Below, piece by piece: positions 1 through 12,274 of a stretch of DNA of 64,000 bases (positions are counted from its first letter, which is position 1; every line of letters starts with the position of its first letter). The notes under the pieces are model-generated. The model made no database searches, was not told the origin of the DNA, and saw only the letters and a list, made by a program, of their open reading frames with translations. Source of the DNA: Macrostomum hystrix. Lineage: Eukaryota; Platyhelminthes; Macrostomidae. The stretch is from assembly GCA_950097015.1 (NCBI GenBank), contig CATNEN010000007.1:3658001-3722000 (forward strand). Direction: 5' to 3'. The translations under genes were made by a program, and so were the position numbers.

Positions 1-600
1 CCGAATGACCGATTTTCGTCAAAGTCCACCATGGATCAACATTTTCCACCTTATAACAGCCGACATGGTCATAGGATGAAATTTTGTGAGCAGAAAAATG
101 ATGCCTATATTGTTGGTTTTTGCCACCAGACACACCGACGAGAAACGTTGAATGTCTCGATGATGACGAGTTTTGTGATTCTGGAAGTTGTTTTTATCGG
201 ATAGAGTGGAAATTTTGGCCCGTGATCTGGATTTCTGTTTTGATTATCTTGGGAGATACAGAAGGGAGACAAATGTGGGTATTTGAAATACCCCATGGTC
301 TTTCTACTATCAAGTAACTCAAGTAGGAAATTAATTTCGGGGTTCGTAGAAAGTCTGGAGAATCCGATCTAAAGACTCTTAGGAAGTTCGAACCGCAATT
401 GTTTTTAAATCCATCACTTTCGCATCAGATTAACAAAAAGACAATACGGTGCTGCCAGGTTCGACCATAGATTCTCCGCAATTTAATGTACTCTAAAATC
501 AGTTTGCGATTTACGACATCCCAGACATCTTGACAGTCGCATTGTTCCTATAGCTTATAGTTTGATTAAAATGTTTATTTCATTATTTTCACTGTGAAAC
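1..600. other. Non-coding flank, no gene recognised
   Basis: Short open frames on both strands around 105-317 show no recognisable motif, and neither splice structure nor repeats are visible. This is the 3' flank of the lectin pseudogene that lies on the minus strand. Confidence 0.4.
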
Positions 601-625
601 ATTGCAAGGACTATGCAGTCCTCTC

Positions 626-1360
626 TCACACGAAGCTGAACTTCGCCCAGTCCTCGCTGTTCTCGATCTTAGATTCGACCTGAGCGTCAGTGAACAGCAG
701 CAGGCAGCACAGCCGCGACTTCTTGTTGTACAGCGCGCGTCTGCTGTTCGCGTCTCGACCAGCCACAGCCACGCAGTTGACAGCGCTCGGCATGCTGTGC
801 AGGTCTTTGTCGCAGTACTCGGAGCTCGGGTTGTAGCTGGTCCTCTTGAACGCTACTCGCTTCCAAGCTTTTGACTTCAAGTTGCTGACAGATCCGATCA
901 CAGGCTTGAACTCGCAGAGGTAACCAAAGCCAAGATCACAGTTACTGTTTTTCAGGCCTCCAGGATTTTCTGCATTGATAATTCGCACGCAGTCCTGGGC
1001 TTCTAGATCTGGTTTGTTTCGGTACCAAATGGTGTCATTAAAGGTCAGAATACCTTTGTCATTGATGAGCTACCAGCCTGACTTGTTATCGACTCGCTCA
1101 TTGGCAAGATCCGATACACCAATCCACAGGCTTGGGTTGGAATGTCGTCCTATTATCGAGTCAAACGCATTGTCCAGCTCGCCTCCACGCAATGCACAAT
1201 GCAAGTTGGCCTCGCACCACGAAAATGTAGGCGACGTGTTGTTGTACAGCCAGGATCCAGATGAGCTCGCGCTAAACGGATTCGGACACACCGACTCAGC
1301 AGGCACTGATGACAACAGAGCAGAAATCAGGTGGATCAGTGACACCGCCCAGAACTCCAT
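626..1360 (-). pseudogene. C-type lectin-like protein, broken by one nonsense codon
   Basis: The minus strand reads as one continuous frame of about 244 codons, interrupted only by a TAG at 1070-1072. The intact paralogue at 48663-49394 has CAG (Gln) at this point, in SGWQRIND. The ATG at 1360 begins a signal peptide (MEFWAVSLIHLISALLSS). It is followed by a C-type lectin-like domain (CEANLHC, SLWIGVSD, and GYLCEF after the stop). The C-terminal cysteine-rich tail resembles a PAN/apple module and ends in EDWAKFSFV. By hand count the last 96 residues match the paralogue at about 86 percent. A Cys-to-Ser change (DANSRR versus DANCRR) also removes a likely disulfide partner. No intron is seen. 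Readthrough or a sequencing error are the alternatives to a true pseudogene. Confidence 0.85.
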
Positions 1361-1439
1361 CTCTCTAGCACCTGTCAATATTAGGTTGGGACTATCCTTT
1401 CCGAGCCGCAGCTTGTGCGTGCATCCATAATCTTTTCTA

Positions 1440-2750
1440 TTCTACTAAGCAAGCATTGGTCTGTCGCTGCTTGCTCAGGGGAGTGTCGCTTCTCTCAGCT
1501 CAGGAACCGTTCAGCTCAGAAAGGAAATTAACGCAAATGAAAGCTGCAGCGTTAAACGTCAATTGTATTCTTCTCGGCCTGTCAAGTAAGTGTGGCTTGG
1601 CTTGAAATGAAGCTGAATGTTTAACGTTTCCGATGTATTGTTTCAGAAAATGGGAAATAACAAATCGACTTTCATAACACGCAACCTATTGATCGATCTC
1701 TCCGAATCGAATCGAAGCAGGTCTTTGTCAAAGATTCTCAACTAACCTGGCCTAGACATTTTTCTCTTAACGGCAAGATCAGACACCATGATTCACTAAT
1801 CTTCATTATCAGATAATAGTTTCTTCTATGAGTTGAAACTATTGGCCAGCCCGCCTCCCGTCGATTGGGTCGCACCACAAGTTCTGAATGTTCTCATTTG
1901 AGTTCTTGTACAGGAGCAGACGACTGAGCTTGCACTGAACTCACAATCTGCGGTACAGTATCGAGCGAGTGGAATGTAGTTTAGAGCAGTGTTTTTGCCT
2001 TGGATGAACCGGCAATCAGCAGTCGAACAAAGTTTACTTACACCTGAGCAAGAAGCTCTCGCTTCTTTAACGTCAATTCAGTCGCGCCATTGTTCTCTCC
2101 TGCCCTTGATTTGCTTTCGTTTTATTTCTCTGAATGGCAATTGACCTACTTACCAGAGTAAGACCATCGTGTAGAGACAGCCGTTGCTTTTGTCAACAGA
2201 AAAACCTCAAATAATTTGCTCGATTTTTATGAACTTGCAAATGTTCTAGGCAGTCATTCGACTACAGTTACAAATTACATTGTCCAGGAAAATTTCGAAT
2301 CCTGCTAAACAGTTAAAGGCAGACATCTTTTAGCAGAAAGCTTGATATGTGCCCCAGGATAATATGTTCCCAAAAAGAAAAAATATAAGTAAGGCGTAGA
2401 TAATGTAATGCAATATCCTAGCTAGACTATTAACATTCAGAAGCTTCAGACCCTGAAGCTTCAGCACTTTGACATCATTAGAAGTTGGTCAGGCTCAAGA
2501 CATTGTAACTACCTTAATTGTAAAGCAAATGGACAATTCGACAAAAAACCATGTACTCTCGAAATACATGAAAAAAGCGTGACGGAAAATGTTGTTTTGT
2601 CTATGGCATATCAGACCGCTAAAAATGTTTCTACTCTTAACAAAAGCTTAACGATTCATTTGCACCACTTTGTTTTAAATTAGATTTCTGCAGTCTCAGG
2701 GACGGTTTCTGCGCTCAGATTCACTGCTATGATCTGAGCACACACCGAGG
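1440..2750. other. Intergenic or intronic stretch without recognisable gene
   Basis: AT-rich sequence without convincing coding frames. It could be the upstream intron of the gene whose last exons start at 2781, but no earlier exon can be supported. Confidence 0.35.
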
Positions 2751-2780
2751 ATGAGCTGCTGTAAACTTGTGCACCCACAG

Positions 2781-3295
2781 ACGGTGCGTCGCAATTCATC
2801 GGACAGCATCACGATCAACTTTCTGATACCGAAGCTGGAGGCGCCACCGACGCTCAGTCAGGAGCACTTCCGTCCCGAGCGTATACTCAGCTGGACCGCC
2901 CGACTGTCCATCCAGCTCTCCCGCCAGCTCAACTTCAACCTTGCCATCCAAACAGCCAGCTGGCGGCTTGGACTCAGCGACGACTGCGACTTCTACTTCA
3001 ACTGCCTGCCGGAGCACGAAAAAATCAGCGGTCTGAAAGCACTGAATGTGATACCGATCAACACACCAGCTCAGGAGGACCTGCCACCTGGTGTACAGGT
3101 GAGACAATCACATTCACATGCTCAGAAACATTGCGTTATTCAACTTAGTAGAAGTTGTGGAAATTTATCAGATATCGCATTTGTACACAGATCTACATCT
3201 TCGTGAGCAGCAAGCAGAGTTCCATAAAATCTTCAACAGCCAGCTCGCAGAGTGATGACGACGACGACGACGACGAGGCTGATAACGCTGGGTAG
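2781..3295 (+). CDS. Unrecognised protein, last two exons
   Basis: Two exons are supported: 2781-3098 (106 codons, after a CCACAG acceptor) and 3191-3295 (35 codons including the TAG stop). They are separated by a 92-bp intron with a CAG|GTGAGA donor and a CACAG acceptor, and phase 0 is kept on both sides. The protein has a compact mixed alpha/beta-looking stretch (LSWTARLSIQLSRQLNFN, then CDFYFNCLPEHEK, then PPGVQ|IYIFVSSKQ). It ends in a serine-rich, Asp-rich acidic tail, SQSDDDDDDDEADNAG. An ATG at 2751 in the same frame could also be the start, making the gene nearly complete. I do not recognise the family. An AATAAA lies about 120 bp past the stop. Confidence 0.6.
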
Positions 3296-3417
3296 TGGAC
3301 TAGAACTGATAGAGCCACCATTAGAACCTTCGCTATGTATCACGAAAACATCCACTAAGGAACACTAGAAGTAGTACGACGTTGCACTCGCGATCTGTGC
3401 GTAATTTTATTGTGCGT

Positions 3418-3423
3418 AATAAA
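3418..3423 (+). terminator. Polyadenylation signal AATAAA
   Basis: Canonical AATAAA about 120 bp downstream of the TAG at 3293-3295, in the right orientation for the gene ending there. Assigned by position only. Confidence 0.5.
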
Positions 3424-3429
3424 AATGCA

Positions 3430-4095
3430 CTGAATATATGACTCATATCAGTTCTCTTTAAACAAGAAATTCAGCTGTGAGTTATACCCATCCGACTCAA
3501 CGAAGAGAAATTACTTACAGAAAACGGAAACTTGTCGTATCTAAAAGTGCAGCGTCCAACTACAACTAGTGGTCCTTAAAAAGCACAAATGTCCTAATTC
3601 TTATTCAAAGTGAGTTTCTCCGCAAAATGAAATTACGAGCGTATAACCAAAATGAGACTCATGAAGTATATTGTGCTATCAATGGATTCAGAATTAAAAA
3701 TATATTACAGTTACCTTTCGTTTATTATTCACCATTCAAATTTCTTGCTTCTGTTCAAAATATGCGTTAACTCTCTTTAACAAACAGGGCATTGACGATG
3801 TAATATAAAATCCATGACACATCCTATTTACGGTTAAAGATTTCATTGCAGGTTTAAAAAGTTTCTGAGCTGAAGAAAAGCTAAAGGATTGTCTTGATAA
3901 AAGTAATTTAAGTTTTAAAACACTTTTTTCAACTGTCACTACGACACCGAACCGATCATCCACAGTAAAAAACTACAAAATGACAACATACCAGCTACAA
4001 GACTCAGAAGTAAAACAATTTGCTTCGAATTTCCAAACGCCACGATAATTTCTGCTCTAAAAAGACAAACAAAAACTAAGTAAAACATAACCACA
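3430..4095. other. AT-rich spacer, no gene recognised
   Basis: Two overlapping minus-strand open frames (3736-3963 and 3939-4136) are short, and the second starts inside the satellite. Neither shows a family motif. This is the left flank of the 20-bp satellite. Confidence 0.4.
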
Positions 4096-4099
4096 ACTG

Positions 4100-7000
4100 T
4101 GACTATCTGACACCATCTGACTTCACCTGACACCATCTGACATCACCTGACACCATCTGATCTCACCTGACAACATCTGATCTCACCTGACACCATCTTA
4201 TCTCACCTGACATCATCTGACTTCACCTGACACCATCTGACTTCACCTGACGCCATCTGACTTTACCTGACACCATCTGAATTCACCTGACACCATCTGA
4301 CATCACCTGACACCATCTGACTTCACCTGACACCATCTGACTTCACCTGACACCATCTGACTTCACCTGACACCATCAGATCTCACCTGACACCATCTGA
4401 ATTCACCTGACACCATCTGACATCACCTGACGCCATCTGACTTCACCTGACACCATCTGATCTCACCTGACACCTTCTGACTTCACCTGACACCATCTGA
4501 CTTCACCTGACACCATCTGACATCACCTGACACCATCTGATCTCACCTGACACCATCTGATCTCACCTGACATCATCTGACATCACCTGACACCATCTGA
4601 CATCACCTGACACCATCTGATCTCACCTGACACCATCTGATCTCACCTGACACCATCTGATCTCACCTGACAACATCTGATCTCACCTGACATCATCTGA
4701 CTTCACCTGACGCCATCTGACTTTACCTGACACCATCTGATCTCACCTGACACCATCTGACTTCACCTGACGCCATCTGACTTTACCTGACACCATCTGA
4801 ATTCACCTGACACCATCTGACTTCACCTGACACCATCTGACTTCACCTGACAACATCTGACTTCACCTGACACCATCTGATCTCACCTGACACCATCTGA
4901 TCTCACCTGACACCATCTGATCTCACCTGACATCATCTGACTTCACCTGACACCATCTGACTTCACCTGACGCCATCTGACTTTACCTGACACCATCTGA
5001 CTTCACCTGACACCATCTGACATCACCTGACACCATCTGACTTCACCTGACACCATCTGACTTCACCTGACACCATCTGACTTCACCTGACACCATCTGA
5101 TCTCACCTGACACCTTCTGACTTCACCTGACACCATCTGACTTTACCTGACACCATCTGATCTCACCTGACACCTTCTGACTTCACCTGACGCCATCTGA
5201 CTTCACCTGACACCATCTGATCTCACCTGACACCATCTGACTTCACCTGACGCCATCTGACTTCACCTGACACCATCTGATCTCACCTGACATCATCTGA
5301 TCTCACCTGACCCATCTGATCTCACCTGACACCATCTGATCTCACCTGACACCATCTGATCTCACCTGACACCATCTGATCTCACCTGACACCATCTGAT
5401 CTCACCTGACACCATCTGATCTCACCTGACATCATCTGACTTCACCTGACACCATCTGACTTCACCTGACGCCATCTGACTTTACCTGACACCATCTGAA
5501 TTAACCTGACACCATCTGACATCACCTGACACCATCTGACTTCACCTGACGCCATCTGACTTCACCTGACACCATCTGATCTCACCTGACACCATCTGAC
5601 ATCACCTGACACCATCTGATCTCACCTGACACCATCTGACTTCACCTGACACCATCTGATCTCACCTGACACCATCTGATCTCACCTGACAACATCTGAT
5701 CTCACCTGACATCATCTGACTTCACCTGACGCCATCTGACTTTACCTGACACCATCTGATCTCACCTGACACCATCTGACTTCACCTGACGCCATCTGAC
5801 TTTACCTGACACCATCTGAATTCACCTGACACCATCTGACATCACCTGACACCATCTGACTTCACCTGACAACATCTGACTTCACCTGACAACATCTGAC
5901 TTCACCTGACACCATCTGATCTCACCTGACACCATCTGATCTCACCTGACACCATCTGATCTCACCTGACATCATCTGACTTCACCTGACACCATCTGAC
6001 TTCACCTGACGCCATCTGACTTTACCTGACACCATCTGACTTCACCTGACACCATCTGACATCACCTGACACCATCTGACTTCACCTGACACCATCTGAC
6101 TTCACCTGACACCATCTGACTTCACCTGACACCATCTGATCTCACCTGACACCTTCTGACTTCACCTGACGCCATCTGACTTCACCTGACACCATCTGAT
6201 CTCACCTGACACCATCTGACTTCACCTGACGCCATCTGACTTCACCTGACACCATCTGATCTCACCTGACACCATCTGATCTCACCTGACACCATCTGAT
6301 CTCACCTGACCACCATCTGATCTCACCTGACAACATCTGATCTCACCTGACATCATCTGACTTCACCTGACACCATCTGACTTTACCTGACACCATCTGA
6401 TCTCACCTGACACCTTCTGACTTCACCTGACGCCATCTGACTTCACCTGACACCATCTGATCTCACCTGACACCATCTGACTTCACCTGACGCCATCTGA
6501 CTTCACCTGACACCATCTGATCTCACCTGACATCATCTGATCTCACCTGACCCATCTGATCTCACCTGACACCATCTGATCTCACCTGACACCATCTGAT
6601 CTCACCTGACACCATCTGATCTCACCTGACACCATCTGATCTCACCTGACACCATCTGATCTCACCTGACATCATCTGACTTCACCTGACACCATCTGAC
6701 TTCACCTGACGCCATCTGACTTTACCTGACACCATCTGAATTCACCTGACACCATCTGACATCACCTGACACCATCTGACTTCACCTGACGCCATCTGAC
6801 TTCACCTGACACCATCTGATCTCACCTGACACCATCTGACTTCACCTGACGCCATCTGACTTTACCTGACACCATCTGAATTCACCTGACACCATCTGAC
6901 ATCACCTGACACCATCTGACTTCACCTGACACCATCTGACTTCACCTGACAACATCTGACTTCACCTGACACCATCTGATCTCACCTGACACCATCTGAT

Positions 7001-10000
7001 CTCACCTGACACCATCTGATCTCACCTGACATCATCTGACTTCACCTGACACCATCTGACTTCACCTGACGCCATCTGACTTTACCTGACAACATCTGAC
7101 TACACCTGACACCATCTGACATCACCTGACACCATCTGACTTCACCTGACACCATCTGACTTCACCTGACACCATCTGACTTCACCTGACACCATCTGAT
7201 CTCACCTGACACCTTCTGACTTCACCTGACGCCATCTGACTTCACCTGACACCATCTGATCTCACCTGACACCATCTGACTTCACCTGACGCCATCTGAC
7301 TTCACCTGACACCATCTGATCTCACCTGACACCATCTGATCTCACCTGACACCATCTGATCTCACCTGACACCATCTGATCTCACCTGACACCATCTGAT
7401 CTCACCTGACAACATCTGATCTCACCTGACATCATCTGACTTCACCTGACGCCATCTGACTTTACCTGACACCATCTGATCTCACCTGACACCATCTGAC
7501 TTCACCTGACGCCATCTGACTTTACCTGACACCATCTGAATTCACCTGACACCATCTGACATCACCTGACACCATCTGACTTCACCTGACAACATCTGAC
7601 TTCACCTGACAACATCTGACTTCACCTGACACCATCTGATCTCACCTGACACCATCTGATCTCACCTGACACCATCTGATCTCACCTGACATCATCTGAC
7701 TTCACCTGACACCATCTGACTTCACCTGACGCCATCTGACTTTACCTGACACCATCTGACTTCACCTGACACCATCTGACATTCACCTGACACCATCTGA
7801 CTTCACCTGACACCATCTGACTTCACCTGACACCATCTGACTTCACCTGACACCATCTGATCTCACCTGACACCTTCTGACTTCACCTGACGCCATCTGA
7901 CTTCACCTGACACCATCTGATCTCACCTGACACCATCTGACTTCACCTGACGCCATCTGACTTCACCTGACACCATCTGATCTCACCTGACACCATCTGA
8001 TCTCACCTGACACCATCTGATCTCACCTGACACCATCTGATCTCACCTGACAACATCTGATCTCACCTGACATCATCTGACTTCACCTGACACCATCTGA
8101 CTTTACCTGACACCATCTGATCTCACCTGACACCTTCTGACTTCACCTGACGCCATCTGACTTCACCTGACACCATCTGATCTCACCTGACACCATCTGA
8201 CTTCACCTGACGCCATCTGACTTCACCTGACACCATCTGATCTCACCTGACATCATCTGATCTCACCTGACCCATCTGATCTCACCTGACACCATCTGAT
8301 CTCACCTGACACCATCTGATCTCACCTGACACCATCTGATCTCACCTGACACCATCTGATCTCACCTGACACCATCTGATCTCACCTGACATCATCTGAC
8401 TTCACCTGACACCATCTGACTTCACCTGACGCCATCTGACTTTACCTGACACCATCTGAATTCACCTGACACCATCTGACATCACCTGACACCATCTGAC
8501 TTCACCTGACGCCATCTGACTTCACCTGACACCATCTGATCTCACCTGACACCATCTGACTTCACCTGACGCCATCTGACTTTACCTGACACCATCTGAA
8601 TTCACCTGACACCATCTGACATCACCTGACACCATCTGACTTCACCTGACACCATCTGACTTCACCTGACAACATCTGACTTCACCTGACACCATCTGAT
8701 CTCACCTGACACCATCTGATCTCACCTGACACCATCTGATCTCACCTGACATCATCTGACTTCACCTGACACCATCTGACTTCACCTGACGCCATCTGAC
8801 TTTACTGACAACATCTGACTACACCTGACACCATCTGACATCACCTGACACCATCTGACTTCACCTGACACCATCTGACTTCACCGGACACCATCTGACT
8901 TCACCTGACACCATCTGATCTCACCTGACACCTTCTGACTTCACCTGACTCCATCTGACTTCACCTGACACCATCTGATCTCACCTGACACCATCTGACT
9001 TCACCTGACGCCATCTGACTTCACCTGACACCATCTGATCTCACCTGACACCATCTGATCTCAACCTGACACCATCTGATCTCACCTGACACCATCTGAT
9101 CTCACCTGACACACATCTGATGCTCAGACCTGACATCACTGACATCACCTCTGACACCATCTGACATCACCTGACACCATCTGATCTCACCTGACACCAT
9201 CTGATCTCACCTGACACCATCTGATCTCACCTGACACCATCTTGAATCTCACCTGGACAACATCTGATCTCACCTGACATCATCTGACTTCACCTGACAG
9301 CCATCTGACTTCACCTGACACCATCTGATCTCACCTGACACCATCTGACTTCACCTGACGCCATCTGACTTTACCTGACACCATCTGAATTCACCTGACA
9401 CCATCTGACATCACCTGACACCATCTGACTTCACCTGACACCATCTGACTTCACCTGACAACATCTGACTTCACCTGACACCATCTGATCTCACCTGACA
9501 CCATCTGATCTCACCTGACACCATCTGATCTCACCTGACATCATCTGACTTCACCTGACACCATCTGACTTCACCTGACGCCATCTGACTTTACCTGACA
9601 CCATCTGACTTCACCTGACACCATCTGACATCACCTGACACCATCTGACTTCACCTGACACCATCTGACTTCACCTGACACCATCTGACTTCACCTGACA
9701 CCATCTGATCTCACCTGACACCTTCTGACTTCACCTGACGCCATCTGACTTCACCTGACACCATCTGATCTCACCTGACACCATCTGACTTCACCTGACG
9801 CCATCTGACTTCACCTGACACCATCTGATCTCACCTGACACCATCTGATCTCACCTGACACCATCTGATCTCACCTGACACCATCTGATCTCACCTGACA
9901 ACATCTGATCTCACCTGACATCATCTGACATCACCTGACACCATCTGACATCACCTGACACCATCTGATCTCACCTGACACCATCTGATCTCACCTGACA

Positions 10001-12222
10001 CCATCTGATCTCACCTGACACCATCTGATCTCACCTGACAACATCTGATCTCACCTGACATCATCTGACTTCACCTGACGCCATTCTGACTTACCTGACA
10101 CCATCTGATCTCACCTGACACCATCTGACTTCACCTGACGCCATCTGACTTTACCTGACACCATCTGAATTCACCTGACACCATCTGACATCACCTGACA
10201 CCATCTGACTTCACCTGACACCATCTGACTTCACCTGACAACATCTGACTTCACCTGACACCATCTGATCTCACCTGACACCATCTGATCTCACCTGACA
10301 CCATCTGATCTCACCTGACATCAATCTGACTTCACCTGACACCATCTGACTTCACCTGACGCCATCTGACTTTACCTGACACCATCTGACTTCACCTGAC
10401 ACCATCTGACATCACCTGACACCATCTGACTTCACCTGACACCATCTGACTTCACCTGACACCATCTGACTTCACCTGACACCATCTGATCTCACCTGAC
10501 ACCTTCTGACTTCACCTGACGCCATCTGACTTCACCTGACACCATCTGATCTCACCTGACACCATCTGACTTCACCTGACGCCATCTGACTTCACCTGAC
10601 ACCATCTGATCTCACCTGACACCATCTGATCTCACCTGACACCATCTGATCTCACCCTGACACCATCTGATCTCACCTGACAACATCTGATCTCACCTGA
10701 CATCATCTGACTTCACCTGACACCATCTGACTTTACTGACACCATCTGATCTCACCTGACACCTTCTGACTTCACCTGACGCCATCTGACTTCACCTGAC
10801 ACCATCTGATCTCACCTGACACCATCTGACTTCACCTGACGCCATCTGACTTCACCTGACACCATCTGATCTCACCTGACATCTCACCTGACCCATCTGA
10901 ATCTCACCTGACACCATATTGATCTCACCTGACACCATCTGATCTCACCTGACACCATCTGATCTCACCTGACACCATCTGACTCACCTGACACCATCTG
11001 ATCTCACCTGACAATCATCTGACTTCACCTGACACCATCTGACTTCACCTGACGCCATCTGACTTTACCTGACACCATCTGAATTCACCTGACACCATCT
11101 GACATCACCTGACACCATCTGACTTCACCTGACAACCATCTGATCTCACCTGACACCCATCTGATCTCACCTGACACCATCTGATCTCACCTGACCACCA
11201 TCTGATCTCACCCTGACACCATCTGATCTCACCTGACACCATCTGATCTCACCTGACATCATCTGATCTCACCTGACACCATCTGACTTCACCTGACACC
11301 ATCTGATCTCACCTGACACCATCTGACTTCACCTGACGCCATCTGACTTCACCTGACACCATCTGATCTCACCTGACACCATCTGATCTCACCTGACACC
11401 ATCTGACTTCACCTGACGCCATCTGACTTCACCTGACACCATCTGATCTCACCTGACACCATCTGACTTCACCTGACGCCATCTGACTTCACCTGACACC
11501 ATCTGATCTCACCTGACACCATCTGATCTCACCTGACACCATCTGATCTCACCTGACACCATCTGATCTCACCTGACAACATCTGATCTCACCTGACATC
11601 ATCTGACTTCACCTGACACCATCTGACTTTACCTGACACCATCTGATCTCACCTGACACCTTCTGACTTCACCTGACGCCATCTGACTTCACCTGACACC
11701 ATCTGATCTCACCTGACACCATCTGATCTCACCTGACACCATCTGATCTCACCTGACATCATCTGACTTCACCTGACACCATCTGACTTCACCTGACGCC
11801 ATCTGACTTTACCTGACACCATCTGAATTCACCTGACACCATCTGACATCACCTGACACCATCTGACTTCACCTGACACCATCTGATCTCACCTGACACC
11901 ATCTGATCTCACCTGACACCATCTGATCTCACCTGACACCATCTGATCTCACCTGACACCATCTGATCTCACCTGACACCATCTGATCTCACCTGACATC
12001 ATCTGATCTCACCTGACACCATCTGACTTCACCTGACACCATCTGATCTCACCTGACACCATCTGATCTCACCTGACACCATCTGATCTCACCTGACACC
12101 ATCTGATCTCACCTGACACCATCTGATCTCACCTGACACCATCTGATCTCACCTGACATCATCTGATCTCACCTGACACCATCTGACTTCACCTGACACC
12201 ATCTGATCTTACCTCACACCTT
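4100..12222. repeat. 8.1-kb satellite of a 20-bp unit
   Basis: About 400 head-to-tail copies of TCTCACCTGACACCATCTGA. Variation is concentrated at two places: the trinucleotide before ACCTGA (CTT, TCT, CAT, ATT or CTT-T) and the ACACC/ACGCC/ACAAC/ACATC position. Variants recur in the same order, giving a higher-order structure. The block starting at the shortened unit (CCCATCTGAT) at 6551 is repeated from 8271, 1,720 bp later, including the rare ACAACATCTGACTACACC variant. Other shortened units lie at 5311 and about 10891. Single-base indels cluster at 9061-9260 and 10860-11220. The right edge is about 50 bp from the GPCR stop codon at 12275. Confidence 0.97.
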
Positions 12223-12274
12223 CAGATATTTTCTATCAACTTTCTATCAAACCTAGATGCTGCTGTCCAGGACC

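Noticed and set aside
1361-1378. Extended lectin start MTGARE
   Set aside because: The first codon is TTG. The ATG at 1360 begins a proper signal peptide like that of the paralogue.
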